DNA from: Treponema sp.
GTDB lineage: Bacteria > Spirochaetota > Spirochaetia > Treponematales > Breznakiellaceae
Reading direction: 5' to 3'
NCBI GenBank assembly: GCA_031266695.1
Contig: JAISAK010000308.1
Span: forward strand, 1-6,753
DNA length: 6,753 nt
This document shows, one piece after another, positions 6,120 to 6,753 of the stretch. A model generated the notes under the pieces. It was not told the origin of the DNA. It saw nothing but the letters and a program-made list of their open reading frames with translations, and did no database searches. A program made the translations under genes and the position numbers. How positions within the stretch are numbered: the stretch's first letter is position 1; the number at the start of each line of letters is the position of its first letter.

Positions 6120-6344
6120 ATGCCCGATCCTGCGAAAAAAGATCCCCAAGCCCCAAAATTTCTGGAAATCATCATCAAGGACAGCGGCGACAAAGTCTGG
6201 TCTACCATATATGCCCAGGCCAAAAATTTCTCCACCGGCTCAATCGGTTATTATGTCTCCGACAAGGTCACCAACCCCGAAAGCGCCGAGAGGTATCAAT
6301 GCAGTTTATCCTTTACCCTCATAGGATCAAAACCGGGGAAATAG
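6120..6344 (+). CDS. Small protein of unknown function, 74 residues
   Basis: The protein begins MPDPAKKDPQAPKF and contains FSTGSIGYYVSDKV at 37-50 and YQCSLSFTLIGSKPGK at 59-74. It is soluble-looking, with no signal peptide or membrane segment. The alternating pattern, LEIIIKDSG near the start and SLSFTLIGS near the end, suggests a small beta-rich fold. I have an uncertain memory of similar short proteins with FxxGSxGY and IGSKP motifs in treponemes, but no function. The perfect ribosome binding site and the 5-base gap to the next gene argue that it is expressed together with the mannose-1-phosphate guanylyltransferase. An OB-fold-like or nucleic-acid-binding role cannot be shown from this sequence. 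Confidence 0.75.
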   Translation: MPDPAKKDPQAPKFLEIIIKDSGDKVWSTIYAQAKNFSTGSIGYYVSDKVTNPESAERYQCSLSFTLIGSKPGK

Positions 6345-6349
6345 GAAGG

Positions 6350-6753
6350 ATGTTTGACGACTGTATTATCATGGCCGGAGGATTCGGAACGCGGCTTTGG
6401 CCGGTGAGTAATTCCGGAAGGCCGAAACAGTTTCTGCCAATCACGCAGGGCAAGTCCCGGGGACAAAGTTTTTTCAGTTCCGCGGTGGAGAGGGCCTTTG
6501 CTGTCCTCGAGGGGCGGGACGGAAGGGTGATCATTATTTCAGGCGAATCCCATATATCCCGCATTGTCGAAGCCTGTTCGGGCCTGAGCGCCGCCGAAAA
6601 AAAACAGCTGGTGCTAATCCCCGAACCAATGGCAAAGAGTACCGCCCCCGCCATTGCCTGCGCAACGCTGTATTCCGACTGGGTAACAGGCCGGGAGAGG
6701 AACATGCTTGTTCTTACAAGCGATCATAGTATCCAGCCCCTGGCAACCTGTAA
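6350..6753 (+). CDS. manC: Mannose-1-phosphate guanylyltransferase, N-terminal part (cut by right edge)
   Basis: Reading from ATG at 6350, 134 complete codons are open to the window end with no stop. The protein starts MFDDCIIMAGG and has the nucleotidyltransferase signature AGGFGTRLWP at 9-18, with PKQF at 25-28. The segment EPMAKSTAPAIA at 92-103 matches the usual EP-x-x-(K/R)-(N/S)-T-A-P-A-I block, and SDH at 124-126 fits the metal-binding aspartate region. The enzyme makes GDP-mannose from mannose-1-phosphate and GTP for glycans and surface polysaccharides. An AGGAAGG stretch immediately precedes the start codon, and the upstream gene ends five bases before it, so the two are probably one transcript. 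An internal ATG at residue 8 would cut into the signature and is unlikely. The C-terminal half is outside the window, so fusion to a phosphomannose isomerase domain cannot be judged. Confidence 0.9.
   Translation, partial: MFDDCIIMAGGFGTRLWPVSNSGRPKQFLPITQGKSRGQSFFSSAVERAFAVLEGRDGRVIIISGESHISRIVEACSGLSAAEKKQLVLIPEPMAKSTAPAIACATLYSDWVTGRERNMLVLTSDHSIQPLATC

Noticed and set aside
5927..6235. Minus-strand open frame of 102 codons
   Set aside because: It overlaps the small protein, its ribosome binding site and the promoter box in antisense, and ends inside the inverted repeat.
6319..6705. Minus-strand open frame of 128 codons opposite manC
   Set aside because: It is the shadow of the clearly recognised nucleotidyltransferase on the + strand.

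Overview
The window is GC-rich and almost entirely coded on the + strand. A spirochaete, probably a treponeme-like gut or environmental species, is my best guess. It rests only on codon and base usage, strong AGGAGG-type ribosome binding sites, and the look of the small protein and the mannose-1-phosphate guanylyltransferase at the right end. It is not proven by any marker gene here.

Region 1 (1-5550) is a tight three-gene unit. First comes a TerB-N/TerB-C protein, which may be cut by the left window edge. It overlaps by ATGA a P-loop ATPase of the BrxC/BrxD (DUF2791) family. After a 36-base gap follows an Lhr-like superfamily 2 helicase resembling BrxHI. BrxD and BrxHI are the neighbouring ATPase and helicase genes of type 2 BREX phage-defence loci. 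Here the PglX methylase, PglZ phosphatase and PglY/PglW proteins are not in view, and a TerB-N/TerB-C protein sits in front instead. I infer a DNA-processing or anti-mobile-element module: the ATPase and helicase act on DNA and the TerB protein is a scaffold or sensor. No nuclease or methylase is visible in the window.

Region 2 (5551-6119) is 569 bases with no convincing gene but much structure. In order it holds: a hairpin plus T-tract that reads as an intrinsic terminator on the minus strand; a TATAAT box; a perfect 15-bp palindrome with a 2-base loop; a degenerate direct repeat with a 67-base period; and a long inverted repeat (28 bp, a 7x7 internal loop, then 10 bp) enclosing a 74-base loop with its own hairpin. 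An outer inverted repeat reaches close to a second TATAAT box. The wobble positions in the paired arms are G-U on the + strand, so a folded + strand RNA is possible. A mobile intergenic repeat is the main alternative.

Region 3 (6120-6753) holds a 74-residue protein of unknown function with a strong ribosome binding site. Five bases later comes the N-terminal part of mannose-1-phosphate guanylyltransferase, cut by the right edge. This looks like ordinary sugar-nucleotide metabolism, so region 2 probably marks the boundary between the accessory module and housekeeping DNA.
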